Assembly: GCA_050292235.1 (NCBI GenBank)
Contig: JBNKLG010000009.1
Coordinates: 1 to 49,906, forward strand
From: JBNKLG01 sp050292235
Lineage (GTDB): Bacteria > Pseudomonadota > Gammaproteobacteria > Chromatiales > Chromatiaceae
Length of the DNA stretch: 49,906 nucleotides
Direction of reading: 5' to 3'
The position numbers and the translations under genes were made by a program. Under the pieces are notes generated by a model. It made no database searches. It saw nothing but the letters and a program-made list of their open reading frames with translations, and was not told the DNA's origin. Positions 25,219 to 33,049 of this stretch are shown piece by piece. How positions within the stretch are numbered: position 1 is the stretch's first letter; each line of letters opens with the position of its first letter.

Positions 25219-26259
25219 CTAGGAATCAGCCGGATTTTCCAGGGGATCGATGGTCTCTTCGAGCCGATTGGGCTGGATCAGGGAAAGAAACTGGCGGGTA
25301 CAGGCCTCCCAGGAGTAGCTTTCAGCAGATTGGCGGCAGAGTTTGCTGTCGACTTTCAGAGCGTTGTCCATCGCGGTCTGCAGGTCGCTGTCTATCCAAC
25401 CATTGGTACCGTTTTGGATGACATCAAGGGGACCCTCGACGGGGTAAGCCGCGACGGGAACACCGCAGGCCATGGCCTCGAGCATGACCAGGCCGAAGGT
25501 ATCGGTCTTGCTGGGAAAGACCATGACATCTGTTGAGGCGAGATGGCGGGCCAGATCGCCGTTTTCCCGGTAGCCGAGGAAGTGGGCTTGAGGGTATTTC
25601 TGTTTTAGCGTGTCCAGGGCTGGGCCGGTGCCGATGACAACCTTGGAGCCATCAAGTTTGAGATTGAGAAAATCTTCGATGTTCTTTTCCACCGCCACCC
25701 GGCCCAGATAGACGGCAATAGGCCGGGGCAGATCCAACACCGATTCATTGCGGGGTTTGAAGTGTTCGGTGTCGACGCCGCGGGTCCAGTATTCCAGGTG
25801 CTTGAAGCCCCGTAGTTCCAGAGCCTGTTTCATAGAGCTGGTGGCGACCATGGTCAGCACCGCCTGACTATGGAAGGCGCGAATAAAGGCGTAGGAGAGG
25901 GAGAGCGGGACTGGCGCGCGCAGGCGCACATATTCCGGAAAACGGGTGTGATAGGTGGTGGTGTAGGGAAAGTGGTTCCGCAGGCAGTAACGGCGACCGG
26001 CCCAGCCCAGAGATCCCTCGGTGGAAAGGTGGATGGCATCGGGTTGGAATTCGTTGAGCAATTGTTTGACTTTGCGGTAGGGAAAAAGCACCAGGGGGAT
26101 GTCGGGGTAGGTCGGCATTGGCAGGCTACGGAACTGCCCTGGATTGATGCACAGCACCTCGTGTCCCCACTCTTCCAGTAGGGAAATGGTCTTTTTCAGG
26201 GTGCGAACGACCCCGTTAACTTGTGGATGCCAGGCGTCCGTTATGATCGCTATGCGCAT
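25219..26259 (-). CDS. Group 1 glycosyltransferase (GT4, alpha-mannosyltransferase-like)
   Basis: A 346-residue GT4 enzyme of the family that transfers mannose or other hexoses to lipids (MgtA-like). It has the N-terminal ITDAWHPQVNGVVRTL motif, YHTRFPEY, GVDTEHFKP, YLGRVAVEKNIEDFL and the nucleotide-sugar-binding stretch PSKTDTFGLVMLEAMACGVPV. The ATG at 26259 has GAGG six bases upstream and is preferred to the ATG at 26265. It overlaps the LpxH-like phosphoesterase gene by 44 bases, so the two are coupled and may act together on a glycolipid. Confidence 0.88.
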   Translation of the reverse strand: MRIAIITDAWHPQVNGVVRTLKKTISLLEEWGHEVLCINPGQFRSLPMPTYPDIPLVLFPYRKVKQLLNEFQPDAIHLSTEGSLGWAGRRYCLRNHFPYTTTYHTRFPEYVRLRAPVPLSLSYAFIRAFHSQAVLTMVATSSMKQALELRGFKHLEYWTRGVDTEHFKPRNESVLDLPRPIAVYLGRVAVEKNIEDFLNLKLDGSKVVIGTGPALDTLKQKYPQAHFLGYRENGDLARHLASTDVMVFPSKTDTFGLVMLEAMACGVPVAAYPVEGPLDVIQNGTNGWIDSDLQTAMDNALKVDSKLCRQSAESYSWEACTRQFLSLIQPNRLEETIDPLENPADS

Positions 26260-27031
26260 AGTCATCCTCTTTTTGATCCAGAAGTTGCATGGAATCGTCG
26301 ACCCAGCGGATCAGACGCAGGCTGCCATCAGGGTCTTCGGCCATGGCCGTACAGCTTTCCACCCAGTCACCGCAGTTGGCATAGGTGATACCGTTGAAGT
26401 CACTGATGATTGCATGATGGATGTGACCGCAGATAACGCCATCCATCTGGCGTTCACGGACGGCATGGATGACGGCACTTTCGAAGTTACCGATATACTT
26501 CACCGCCTCTTTGACCTGCTTTTTCAAATAGGCCGAGAGTGACCAGTAGCGGAAACCGAACCGCCGCCGAATCCGGTTGAACCAGCGATTGAGCCAAAGC
26601 AGCAGATCATAGGCACCGCTGCCGAAATGGGCCAGCCACTTGTTGTTCATCACCACGCAGTCGAATTCGTCACCGTGCAATACCAGCAGGCGCTTGCCGT
26701 CGGTGGTCTCATGAACGGCCTCTTTGCACACCTCAACACCGGAAAAGTCGAAGCTGAGATAGTTGCGAAACAGCTCATCGTGGTTGCCGGGCACATAGAT
26801 GACCCGGGTGCCCTGTTTGGCCTTGTCGAGTACCAGTCGCACGATTTCGTTATTGATCGCAGGCCAGTGCCAGCCCGATTTCATTTTCCAAATATCGAAG
26901 ATATCGCCCACCAGATAGAGCGTTTCGCTTTCGTTGTGTTTGAGGAAGTCGAGCAGGTATTCGCTTCTGGCGGCACGCAAGCCAAGGTGGGTGTCGGAGA
27001 TGAATAGGCTTTTGTAACGCAGTGTCGTCAT
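26216..27031 (-). CDS. LpxH-like calcineurin-fold phosphoesterase
   Basis: A 271-residue metallophosphoesterase, annotated in many genomes as UDP-2,3-diacylglucosamine diphosphatase. Metal-binding motifs occur in order: SDTHLG, GDIFD, GNHDE, HGDEFD and GHIHH. True LpxH is usually about 240 residues, and the company of a glycosyltransferase rather than lpx genes suggests it is a paralogue acting on another lipid or nucleotide substrate. The ATG is at 27031; a perfect palindrome sits about 80 bases upstream. Confidence 0.87.
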   Translation of the reverse strand: MTTLRYKSLFISDTHLGLRAARSEYLLDFLKHNESETLYLVGDIFDIWKMKSGWHWPAINNEIVRLVLDKAKQGTRVIYVPGNHDELFRNYLSFDFSGVEVCKEAVHETTDGKRLLVLHGDEFDCVVMNNKWLAHFGSGAYDLLLWLNRWFNRIRRRFGFRYWSLSAYLKKQVKEAVKYIGNFESAVIHAVRERQMDGVICGHIHHAIISDFNGITYANCGDWVESCTAMAEDPDGSLRLIRWVDDSMQLLDQKEDDYAHSDHNGRLASTS

Positions 27032-27109
27032 GGGACTCCCCGCTGGACTACTGGTTGTGAAGCCTAGTCGTTGATTGTTTCCGTTTTGTGCGAGGTGAAT
27101 GATGTATTT

Positions 27110-27122
27110 ATGACAGTGTCAT
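27110..27122. promoter_or_regulatory. Perfect 13-base palindrome upstream of the LpxH-like gene
   Basis: ATGACA-G-TGTCAT, a perfect palindrome with one central base, lies about 80 bases before the start of the phosphoesterase-glycosyltransferase pair in a gap of about 180 bases. It has the size of a repressor or activator operator. I cannot name the regulator. Confidence 0.35.
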
Positions 27123-27213
27123 TGGCATGAGGCGAGTCACGAACCATTCACTAATAAATATTTAGGGATGTTGAAGGGTTTGAGTTGAGTGCCCAGGGTT
27201 GGTGTTTTCGGAA

Positions 27214-27852
27214 TCAACAGGTGACGGCATTGACGTCAAACATGATGGGGATGGTTTGTTGGGCATTGGCATCGATTTCTTGAAGGACCTGCCGTAAAGC
27301 CTCCATGATACCTAACCCATAACGATCATTGGCCTCTTGCTGTAATTTCTCAAGAGCCTGATCGGTAGAGATACCCTGTCGATAGACTCGGAATGAGGTC
27401 AAGGCGTCGAAGGCATCCACAATGGAGATGATCCGTGCGCCGATTGGAATTTCGTCCCCTTTCAGGCCATCGGGATAGCCCGTGCCATCGATGCGTTCAT
27501 GGTGCCAGCGCACCAGTTGGGCCACCTCTGCAGCGGTGGGGATGTCCAGCTTCTCCACGATACTGGCTCCGATGATGGTATGACTTTTCATGACCTCAAA
27601 TTCGATGGGTACCAGGGCATTGGGTTTGAGCAAGAGGTCATCGGAGACACCGATTTTCCCGATATCGTGCAAAATGCTGGCGCTGACCAGACAGGCCAGT
27701 TCGTCCTCTGAAAGCCCAAGTTTATTGCCCATATAGAAGGCCAAGTGGGCGACACGGGCGCAGTGGGCCTCGGTATAGGCATCCCGGTGCTTGAGTGCGG
27801 TAAGCAAGGCAGCCCCGGCTTTGAAAGAATGCTCAATGAACTCTTCGATCAT
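27214..27852 (-). CDS. HD-GYP domain protein (c-di-GMP phosphodiesterase-like)
   Basis: A 212-residue protein that is nothing but an HD-GYP domain. Motifs are HDIGKIG (His62-Asp63), HTIIGASIVEKL, RWHHERIDGTGYPDGLKGDEIP (GYP at 125-127) and DAFDALTS. Such proteins usually hydrolyse c-di-GMP to GMP and so lower the biofilm signal. It has no sensor domain, so it may be a stand-alone enzyme or bind a partner. It lies 20 bases after the TraB/GumN gene on the same strand. Confidence 0.92.
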   Translation of the reverse strand: MIEEFIEHSFKAGAALLTALKHRDAYTEAHCARVAHLAFYMGNKLGLSEDELACLVSASILHDIGKIGVSDDLLLKPNALVPIEFEVMKSHTIIGASIVEKLDIPTAAEVAQLVRWHHERIDGTGYPDGLKGDEIPIGARIISIVDAFDALTSFRVYRQGISTDQALEKLQQEANDRYGLGIMEALRQVLQEIDANAQQTIPIMFDVNAVTC

Positions 27853-27872
27853 CTGTCCCTATCCTCGAAAAA

Positions 27873-28745
27873 CTATAGGCGTTCAATTTTATAGCCCTTG
27901 GTATTGAGTTTACTCAATAGCCCCTCTTTTCCCACCAGATGCAGGGTACCAACCAGCACCATCTCGACTTCCGGGTCATCCAGCATGGCCTCAATTTTGG
28001 GTAGCCAGGTATTGTTTCGGTTGCTCAGCAGTTGGGTGATGATCTGAGGATACTCTCGTTGAACGGGCGTCAGAATCAGGGCATCGAGCTGCTGGACATC
28101 GCCCTGGCGCCAGCTGGCCTTCATGGTCTTCATCAGGCTGGGCAGTCTTTCGAGGTCACGCAAGGTATAGGCGATGAACGCGTCTTCACTGCCTATTCCC
28201 AGGTTAAGGATGAAATCCTGCTGTTCTTCAATGGTTTCCAGCTTGTCTTGGACAATGCCATCGTGGTCGGCCTGTAGGGCATAGAATTCGTCGACGCCAG
28301 TTCCAGATAATCCCAGACGTTGAAGCTCGAGGGAGCTTAACACCATGGCCAGCATGCCCGGTTTGAATCGGAGTAATTTGTCTGCGAAAAGTTCTCTTTG
28401 GTTGAGGTATGTTTCCAGGCGCTGCAGGGTTTCTGGGCTGAGAAAGGATTTTAATGTTTTGCCTTGGGGATAGCGGGCTTTGCGTAGCAGGCGCTGTTGG
28501 GTTTCTGGCGCCATCAGGCGGTTGAAATCGGTTTCTAAAACCAGCTTTTTCGCCTGCTGATAGGCCAGAGAGAAGCTGGCAGGCAGAGGATAATCCGCCG
28601 GGGTCAGAACATGAATGGTGCCGCCAAGGTAAAGCACGTTTTCGCCCTTGCTCACACGCCAAACCGGCGAATCTGCCTGAGCGGGGTGGGTGGTGGACAG
28701 CAAAAACAGTAAGAGAGCGAATCGAGCGTATGATCTGCTGGCCAT
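27873..28745 (-). CDS. TraB/GumN-family exported protein
   Basis: A 290-residue protein of the TraB/GumN (Tiki-like) family, possibly a metalloprotease-like domain. A signal peptide occupies about residues 1-24 (ending TTHPAQA). It has the family GGTIHVL, LVLETDF, the central LGLSGTGVDEFYALQA and the C-terminal VLVGTLHLVGKEGLL. The two GxxH motifs carry the metal-binding residues in the eukaryotic relative Tiki. Bacterial function is unproven. The ATG at 28745 is followed directly by the signal peptide. Confidence 0.88.
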   Translation of the reverse strand: MASRSYARFALLLFLLSTTHPAQADSPVWRVSKGENVLYLGGTIHVLTPADYPLPASFSLAYQQAKKLVLETDFNRLMAPETQQRLLRKARYPQGKTLKSFLSPETLQRLETYLNQRELFADKLLRFKPGMLAMVLSSLELQRLGLSGTGVDEFYALQADHDGIVQDKLETIEEQQDFILNLGIGSEDAFIAYTLRDLERLPSLMKTMKASWRQGDVQQLDALILTPVQREYPQIITQLLSNRNNTWLPKIEAMLDDPEVEMVLVGTLHLVGKEGLLSKLNTKGYKIERL

Positions 28746-28764
28746 GGGCGGCTCTTGGGTGTTC

Positions 28765-29244
28765 TCAGAGAGAACCGCCGTAAATCTGTTCGAAACCGCT
28801 TTCAGAAAAGCCGCTCATGCGCTGATTGCCGACCAGGATCAAAGGGACGCCCTTGCCACCCAGTCGGCGAAAGTTGCTTTTCGCCAAGCGGCTCTTTTCG
28901 ATGTCGAAATCCTTGAAGGGGATGTTTTTCTCCCGAAAATACGCTTTGGCTTTCTTACAGACACCACACCAGCTGGCGGAATAGATGGTGACCTGTTTCA
29001 AAGCGTCACTGCTGGTAGATGAATATTTGGGGGCCTCAACGGTATTGATGCGCAACTGAACTGTATCGCTGCTGTGTCCAGCTGTGGGTTTGTCGGAGAA
29101 ATGCACCTTACCTTTAGCATCCGTCCAGCGGTATATCTCGGCCTGGACGTTCAGACAGCAGAGCAGTCCTGCCAAAAAAAACAGGAGAAATGGTACGGTA
29201 TTTCGGCAGCGGATCGCCGGGGTGAGGTCTTTTCCTGTTAACAT
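28765..29244 (-). CDS. DUF4124-glutaredoxin fusion, exported
   Basis: A 159-residue protein with a hydrophobic signal segment (PFLLFFLAGLLCCLNVQA), a DUF4124 domain (IYRWTDAKGKVHFSDKP) and a glutaredoxin-like domain with WCGVCKKAKAYFREKNI and GKGVPLILVG. The CxxC is CGVC. It is probably a periplasmic or membrane-bound thiol-disulfide protein. The frame stays open to 30360 but that part shadows ccoI; the ATG at 29244 is the nearest plausible start, with no clear ribosome site. It is divergent from ccoI, and a redox link to cytochrome oxidase assembly is a guess. Confidence 0.78.
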   Translation of the reverse strand: MLTGKDLTPAIRCRNTVPFLLFFLAGLLCCLNVQAEIYRWTDAKGKVHFSDKPTAGHSSDTVQLRINTVEAPKYSSTSSDALKQVTIYSASWCGVCKKAKAYFREKNIPFKDFDIEKSRLAKSNFRRLGGKGVPLILVGNQRMSGFSESGFEQIYGGSL

Positions 29245-29388
29245 GTCAGGAAGTTGGCCATGTTGATTTGGCCCCAAGTCTTGTTGTAGCGGGTCATTGT
29301 CCTTTCCCCAGATGTTCAGCTTCCCGAATCTAGCCTTTTCTGCCGATGGGTTCAATCCCCTTGCGCTATTCAGTTGGGAGGTGGTCGC

Positions 29389-31794
29389 TTGAGCAAAGGG
29401 AAAGCCTCCAATCTCCACTGCTTTCATTGTGGATTGCCGATCCCTGCCGATTTTGACTATCGGGTGGAGATTCTGGGCGAAGAGCGTCCCATGTGCTGCC
29501 ATGGTTGCCGTGCTGTGGCTCAGGCCATTGTCGACGGAGGTCTGGAGAGCTTTTACCAACACCGCACTGCTCCTTCGCGTAAGGCAGAAGATCTGGTGCC
29601 GGATGAGCTGCGCCAGATGGAGCTGTATGACCAGGAGCGTTTGCAGCAGGGTTTTGTCGCCGTCGATGAGGCCAATCTGCGTTCCGCCGCCCTCATCCTG
29701 GAGGGGATTACCTGCGCTGCCTGCGTCTGGCTCAACGAGAAACATGTCAATGCCCTGCCCGGTGTGGTGGAGTTCAGCGTCAACTACGCCACCCACCGGG
29801 CGCGGGTGCGCTGGGATGCCTCCCGTATCCAGTTGAGCGATATCCTCAAAGCCATTGCCGCCATCGGCTATCTGGCCCACCCTTTCGACCCCGGGCGCCA
29901 GGAGCTGCTGTTTAAGAAGGAGCGCGAACGGGCGCTTAAACGACTGGCCATTGCCGGGCTGGGTACCATGCAGGTGATGATGTTGGCGGTGCCCCTCTAT
30001 GGCGGGGCCGATGGCAACATGATGCACTTTCTGCGCGGCATCAGCCTCATCATCGCCTCGGCGGTGGTGGTCTTTGCCTCCCGCACCTTCTTTACTGCTG
30101 CCTGGCGTGATCTTCGTCTCAAGCGGGTGGGCATGGATACGCCAGTGGCCCTGGCGATCGGCTTTGCCTTCGGTGCCAGTGTCTGGTCGACCATAACGGG
30201 TGGCGGGGAGATCTATTTCGATTCGGTTTGTATGTTCACCCTCTTTCTCTTGACCAGCCGTTATCTGGAGATGATGGCGCGGCATCGGGCCGGTCAGGCT
30301 GCCGAAAGTCTGGTGAAGATGTTGCCAGCCACCGCCATTCGGCTTCGTGGGGGCGAGCACGAGGCTGTCTCCGTGACCGATCTGGCGCCGGATGATCTGG
30401 TGTTGGTCAAACCAGGCGAAACCGTGCCAGTGGATGGCCAGGTGGTCGAAGGGGCCAGCTCGGTGGATGAATCCCTGCTCACCGGGGAGAGCTTGCCCCT
30501 AGCCCGTGGTGTTGGCGATCCTCTGGTGGGTGGCAGTCTCAATGTGGAAAGCCCACTGGTGATGCGGGTGGATAAGGTGGGTGAGGATACGGTGGTTTCT
30601 GCCATCGTGCGCCTCTTGGATCGTGCCCAGGCGGAGAAACCCCGGCTGGCACGCATGGCCGATCATGTTGCAGGCTATTTTGTGGGAGCCCTGCTGCTAC
30701 TGGCATTGAGTGTCGCCCTCTGGTGGGGGTTTCACGCTCCAGATCGCGCTTTTGTCATCACCCTCTCGGTTTTGGTGGTGACCTGTCCCTGTGCCCTTTC
30801 GTTGGCGACCCCGGCTGCTGTGACGGCGGCCACCGGCAAATTGACCCAGAAAGGATTACTGGTGACGCGGGGCCATGCTCTGGAAACCCTGGCGCGTACC
30901 ACCCATGTGGTCTTTGACAAGACCGGCACCCTGACCCTGGGGCGTTTGCGTCTGTCCCGGGTAGAGCCGCTGAGCGACCAGCTGACTGAAGAAAAGGCCC
31001 TGCAGTTGGCCGCGGCTTTGGAGGTGCGTTCTGAGCATCCCGTGGGTCGTCTTCTGGCTGCTGCTGGTACCACACCTTTTGTGGCGGAAAACCTGGAGTC
31101 CTCTCCCGGATACGGGGTTCAGGGCGAGATCAAGGGTCATCTCTACCGCATTGGCAGTCCTGCCTATGTGGCTGCCCTGGCGGGTGCTGAGATGGAGGCC
31201 GGAGCCAAGGAGGTCACCCGCGTCGCCTTGGGCGATCAACAGGGGCTCTTGGCCTGGTTTGAAGTGACAGATAGCCTGCGTTCCGATGCGGCTGAAACAG
31301 TCGCTCAACTGCAGGATATGGGGTTGTCGGTGCAGATCCTCAGCGGGGATGGGCCGGGGCCGGTGGCCGCGACGGCCCAGGTACTGGGGATTTCTCAGTG
31401 GAAAGCTGGGCTGTTACCCGAAGACAAACTGGCTGAGGTTAAGCGGTTGCAGTCCGAGGGGGCGGTGGTGTTGATGGTGGGCGATGGGGTTAACGATGCG
31501 CCGGTGCTGGCCGCCTCTCAGGTCTCTTTGGCGGTGGGCAGTGGCAGCCAGTTGGCCCATGCCAGCGCCGATATGCTGTTGTTGTCCCGTTACATCACGA
31601 GTATCGTCGAGGCCCTGAATACGGGTCGCCGTACCCTGGTCATCATTCGTCAGAATCTGGGTTGGGCGGTTGCCTATAATGTCTGTGCCATCCCTTTGGC
31701 TGCCAGCGGTCTGGTGGCACCCTGGATGGCGGCCATCGGCATGTCGCTAAGCTCGCTGATCGTGGTGGTCAATGCCCTTCGTCTGAGAGGCTGA
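29389..31794 (+). CDS. ccoI: CcoI/FixI-type copper-translocating P1B ATPase
   Basis: Exports or delivers copper for cbb3-type cytochrome oxidase. In 801 residues it has an N-terminal Cys-rich metal-binding region (CFHCGLPIP and CCHGCRAVAQAI, typical of CcoI), a heavy-metal domain with GITCAACVW, the TGES actuator loop, the membrane CPC of TCPCALSLATP, the phosphorylation DKTGTLT and hinge GDGVNDAP. The start is TTG at 29389 with GGGAGGT six bases upstream; a TTG at 29374 is poorer. ccoS follows one base after its stop. The oxidase genes ccoNOP are not in the window. Confidence 0.96.
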   Translation: MSKGKASNLHCFHCGLPIPADFDYRVEILGEERPMCCHGCRAVAQAIVDGGLESFYQHRTAPSRKAEDLVPDELRQMELYDQERLQQGFVAVDEANLRSAALILEGITCAACVWLNEKHVNALPGVVEFSVNYATHRARVRWDASRIQLSDILKAIAAIGYLAHPFDPGRQELLFKKERERALKRLAIAGLGTMQVMMLAVPLYGGADGNMMHFLRGISLIIASAVVVFASRTFFTAAWRDLRLKRVGMDTPVALAIGFAFGASVWSTITGGGEIYFDSVCMFTLFLLTSRYLEMMARHRAGQAAESLVKMLPATAIRLRGGEHEAVSVTDLAPDDLVLVKPGETVPVDGQVVEGASSVDESLLTGESLPLARGVGDPLVGGSLNVESPLVMRVDKVGEDTVVSAIVRLLDRAQAEKPRLARMADHVAGYFVGALLLLALSVALWWGFHAPDRAFVITLSVLVVTCPCALSLATPAAVTAATGKLTQKGLLVTRGHALETLARTTHVVFDKTGTLTLGRLRLSRVEPLSDQLTEEKALQLAAALEVRSEHPVGRLLAAAGTTPFVAENLESSPGYGVQGEIKGHLYRIGSPAYVAALAGAEMEAGAKEVTRVALGDQQGLLAWFEVTDSLRSDAAETVAQLQDMGLSVQILSGDGPGPVAATAQVLGISQWKAGLLPEDKLAEVKRLQSEGAVVLMVGDGVNDAPVLAASQVSLAVGSGSQLAHASADMLLLSRYITSIVEALNTGRRTLVIIRQNLGWAVAYNVCAIPLAASGLVAPWMAAIGMSLSSLIVVVNALRLRG

Positions 31795-31795
31795 G

Positions 31796-31996
31796 ATGGA
31801 AGTACTCTATTTTCTGATACCCCTGGCGCTGATTCTGATTGGACTGGCTGTCTGGGCATTTTACTGGATGGTAAAGGATGGCCAGTTTGAGGATATGGAA
31901 GGTCCTGCTCATCGCATCCTCATGGATGACGATGATCCGATGATTCCACGGGAAGCTCGGGCCAGCGAGAAAGCGTCGGGGGAAAGCAAGGATTGA
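31796..31996 (+). CDS. ccoS: cbb3-type cytochrome oxidase assembly protein CcoS
   Basis: A 66-residue protein with one membrane segment (LYFLIPLALILIGLAVWAFYWMV) followed by KDGQFEDMEGPAHRILMDDD, the diagnostic CcoS sequence. It is needed to insert cofactors into the CcoN subunit. It lies one base after the ccoI stop, so it is co-translated. The C-terminal tail is charged and variable, as in the family. Confidence 0.95.
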   Translation: MEVLYFLIPLALILIGLAVWAFYWMVKDGQFEDMEGPAHRILMDDDDPMIPREARASEKASGESKD

Positions 31997-32025
31997 GGTT
32001 TATTCGATCCTGTTCCTTTTGGCTC

Positions 32026-32057
32026 CGCTCAGGGAACGAGTCGCCGCACCCTGAGCG
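32026..32057. terminator. Intergenic hairpin between ccoS and rpoH
   Basis: A perfect inverted repeat, CGCTCAGGG (32026-32034) and CCCTGAGCG (32049-32057), with a 14-base loop lies between the two convergent genes. The wider flanks (TTCCTTTTGG on the left, GAAAGAAAGGG on the right) can extend the pairing. The core resembles a CCCTGAGCGAAGTCGAA repeat that is dispersed in many bacterial genomes. Serving as a two-way terminator is likely but inferred. Confidence 0.5.
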
Positions 32058-32077
32058 AAGTCGAAAGAAAGGGAATA

Positions 32078-32926
32078 TCAGGCGATCTGTGCCCGCAGCT
32101 TTAGCATGGCATTCTTTTCGATCTGACGGATCCGCTCGGCGGACACCCCATAGTGATCGGCCAATTCATGCAATGTCCGTTTGTCATCTGATAACCAGCG
32201 GGCGTTGAGGATGTCGCGGCTACGCTCATCCAGGCTGTTGAGGGCGGCGTGGAGACGGGCCTGCTGTTTTTCCTCGTGATCCAGCTTCTCCAATAGGGCA
32301 GCAGGCTCGTGACGCTGGTCTGGCAGGTAGGCTGAGGGCGTGGTGCCTGCATCGTCATCAGCACGGTCCGGTGTATCGAAGGCCATATCCTGGCTGGAGA
32401 GGCGGGATTCCATCTCCATGACCTCGGAGGGTTTGACCCCCAGCTCCTTGGCCACCTCTTCCACCTCTTGCTGGTTGAACCAGCCGAGACGCTTCTTGGC
32501 GCTACGCAGATTGAAGAAGAGCTTGCGCTGGGCTTTGGTGGTGGCTACCTTGACGATGCGCCAGTTTTTCAGGATGAATTCGTGGATTTCAGCGCGAATC
32601 CAATGTACTGCAAAGGAGACCAGGCGCACGCCCTGATCCGGATCAAAGCGGCGCACGGCCTTCATCAGGCCAACACTGCCTTCCTGGATCAGGTCATTCA
32701 GCGCCAGGCCATAACCGGAATAGCCACGGGCGACGCGTACCACGAAGCGTAGATGCGAAAGCACCAGATAACGAGCCGCTTCCAGATCCCCCTCTCGACG
32801 CAGACGCAGGGCATAGTCGCGCTCTTCCTCGGCGCTCAGCATAGGGAATTGGTAAGCCGCGCTGATGTAGGCGTCAATGTTGCCGGTGGGCACCAGTGCC
32901 TGGGCGAAACTCAGTTCTCTTGCCAT
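32078..32926 (-). CDS. rpoH: RNA polymerase heat-shock sigma factor (sigma-32)
   Basis: Sigma-70-family factor that directs the heat-shock regulon. The 282 residues include FPMLSAEEERDYALRLRREGD (region 1.2), LRFVVRVARGYSGYGLALNDLIQEGSVGLMKAV (region 2), the RpoH box-like VKVATTKAQRKLFFNLRSAKKRL, and a region 4 with TLHELADHYGVSAERIRQIEKNAM. The ATG at 32926 follows GAGGATTCAAG. It is the downstream gene of ftsY-ftsE-ftsX-rpoH, the usual gammaproteobacterial order. A perfect CIRCE operator lies 55 bases upstream, implying that HrcA can repress it. Confidence 0.97.
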   Translation of the reverse strand: MARELSFAQALVPTGNIDAYISAAYQFPMLSAEEERDYALRLRREGDLEAARYLVLSHLRFVVRVARGYSGYGLALNDLIQEGSVGLMKAVRRFDPDQGVRLVSFAVHWIRAEIHEFILKNWRIVKVATTKAQRKLFFNLRSAKKRLGWFNQQEVEEVAKELGVKPSEVMEMESRLSSQDMAFDTPDRADDDAGTTPSAYLPDQRHEPAALLEKLDHEEKQQARLHAALNSLDERSRDILNARWLSDDKRTLHELADHYGVSAERIRQIEKNAMLKLRAQIA

Positions 32927-32977
32927 CTTGAATCCTCAAAGTCGTTCATCGGGTATCACACAGACACCTGTGCTGCG

Positions 32978-33007
32978 ATTTTAGCACTCTCCAATACCGA
33001 GTGCTAA
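32978..33007 (-). promoter_or_regulatory. CIRCE operator (HrcA-binding site) and candidate promoter of rpoH
   Basis: The consensus CIRCE element is present without a mismatch: TTAGCACTC (32981-32989), a 9-base spacer, and GAGTGCTAA (32999-33007). It lies 55-81 bases before the rpoH ATG. On the minus strand its distal arm gives TTAGCA (33007-33002), and TAAAAT (32983-32978) follows 18 bases later, so a sigma-70-type promoter may overlap the operator. HrcA binds CIRCE to repress groESL or dnaK in many bacteria. Confidence 0.9.
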
Positions 33008-33049
33008 TCCTATGATTACAAAGCTGAAAGAAAGTTCCCGGGTAAAAGG

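Noticed and set aside
29245..30360. Upstream extension of the DUF4124-glutaredoxin frame
   Set aside because: It lies opposite ccoI, whose motifs are unambiguous; the signal segment only begins after the ATG at 29244.
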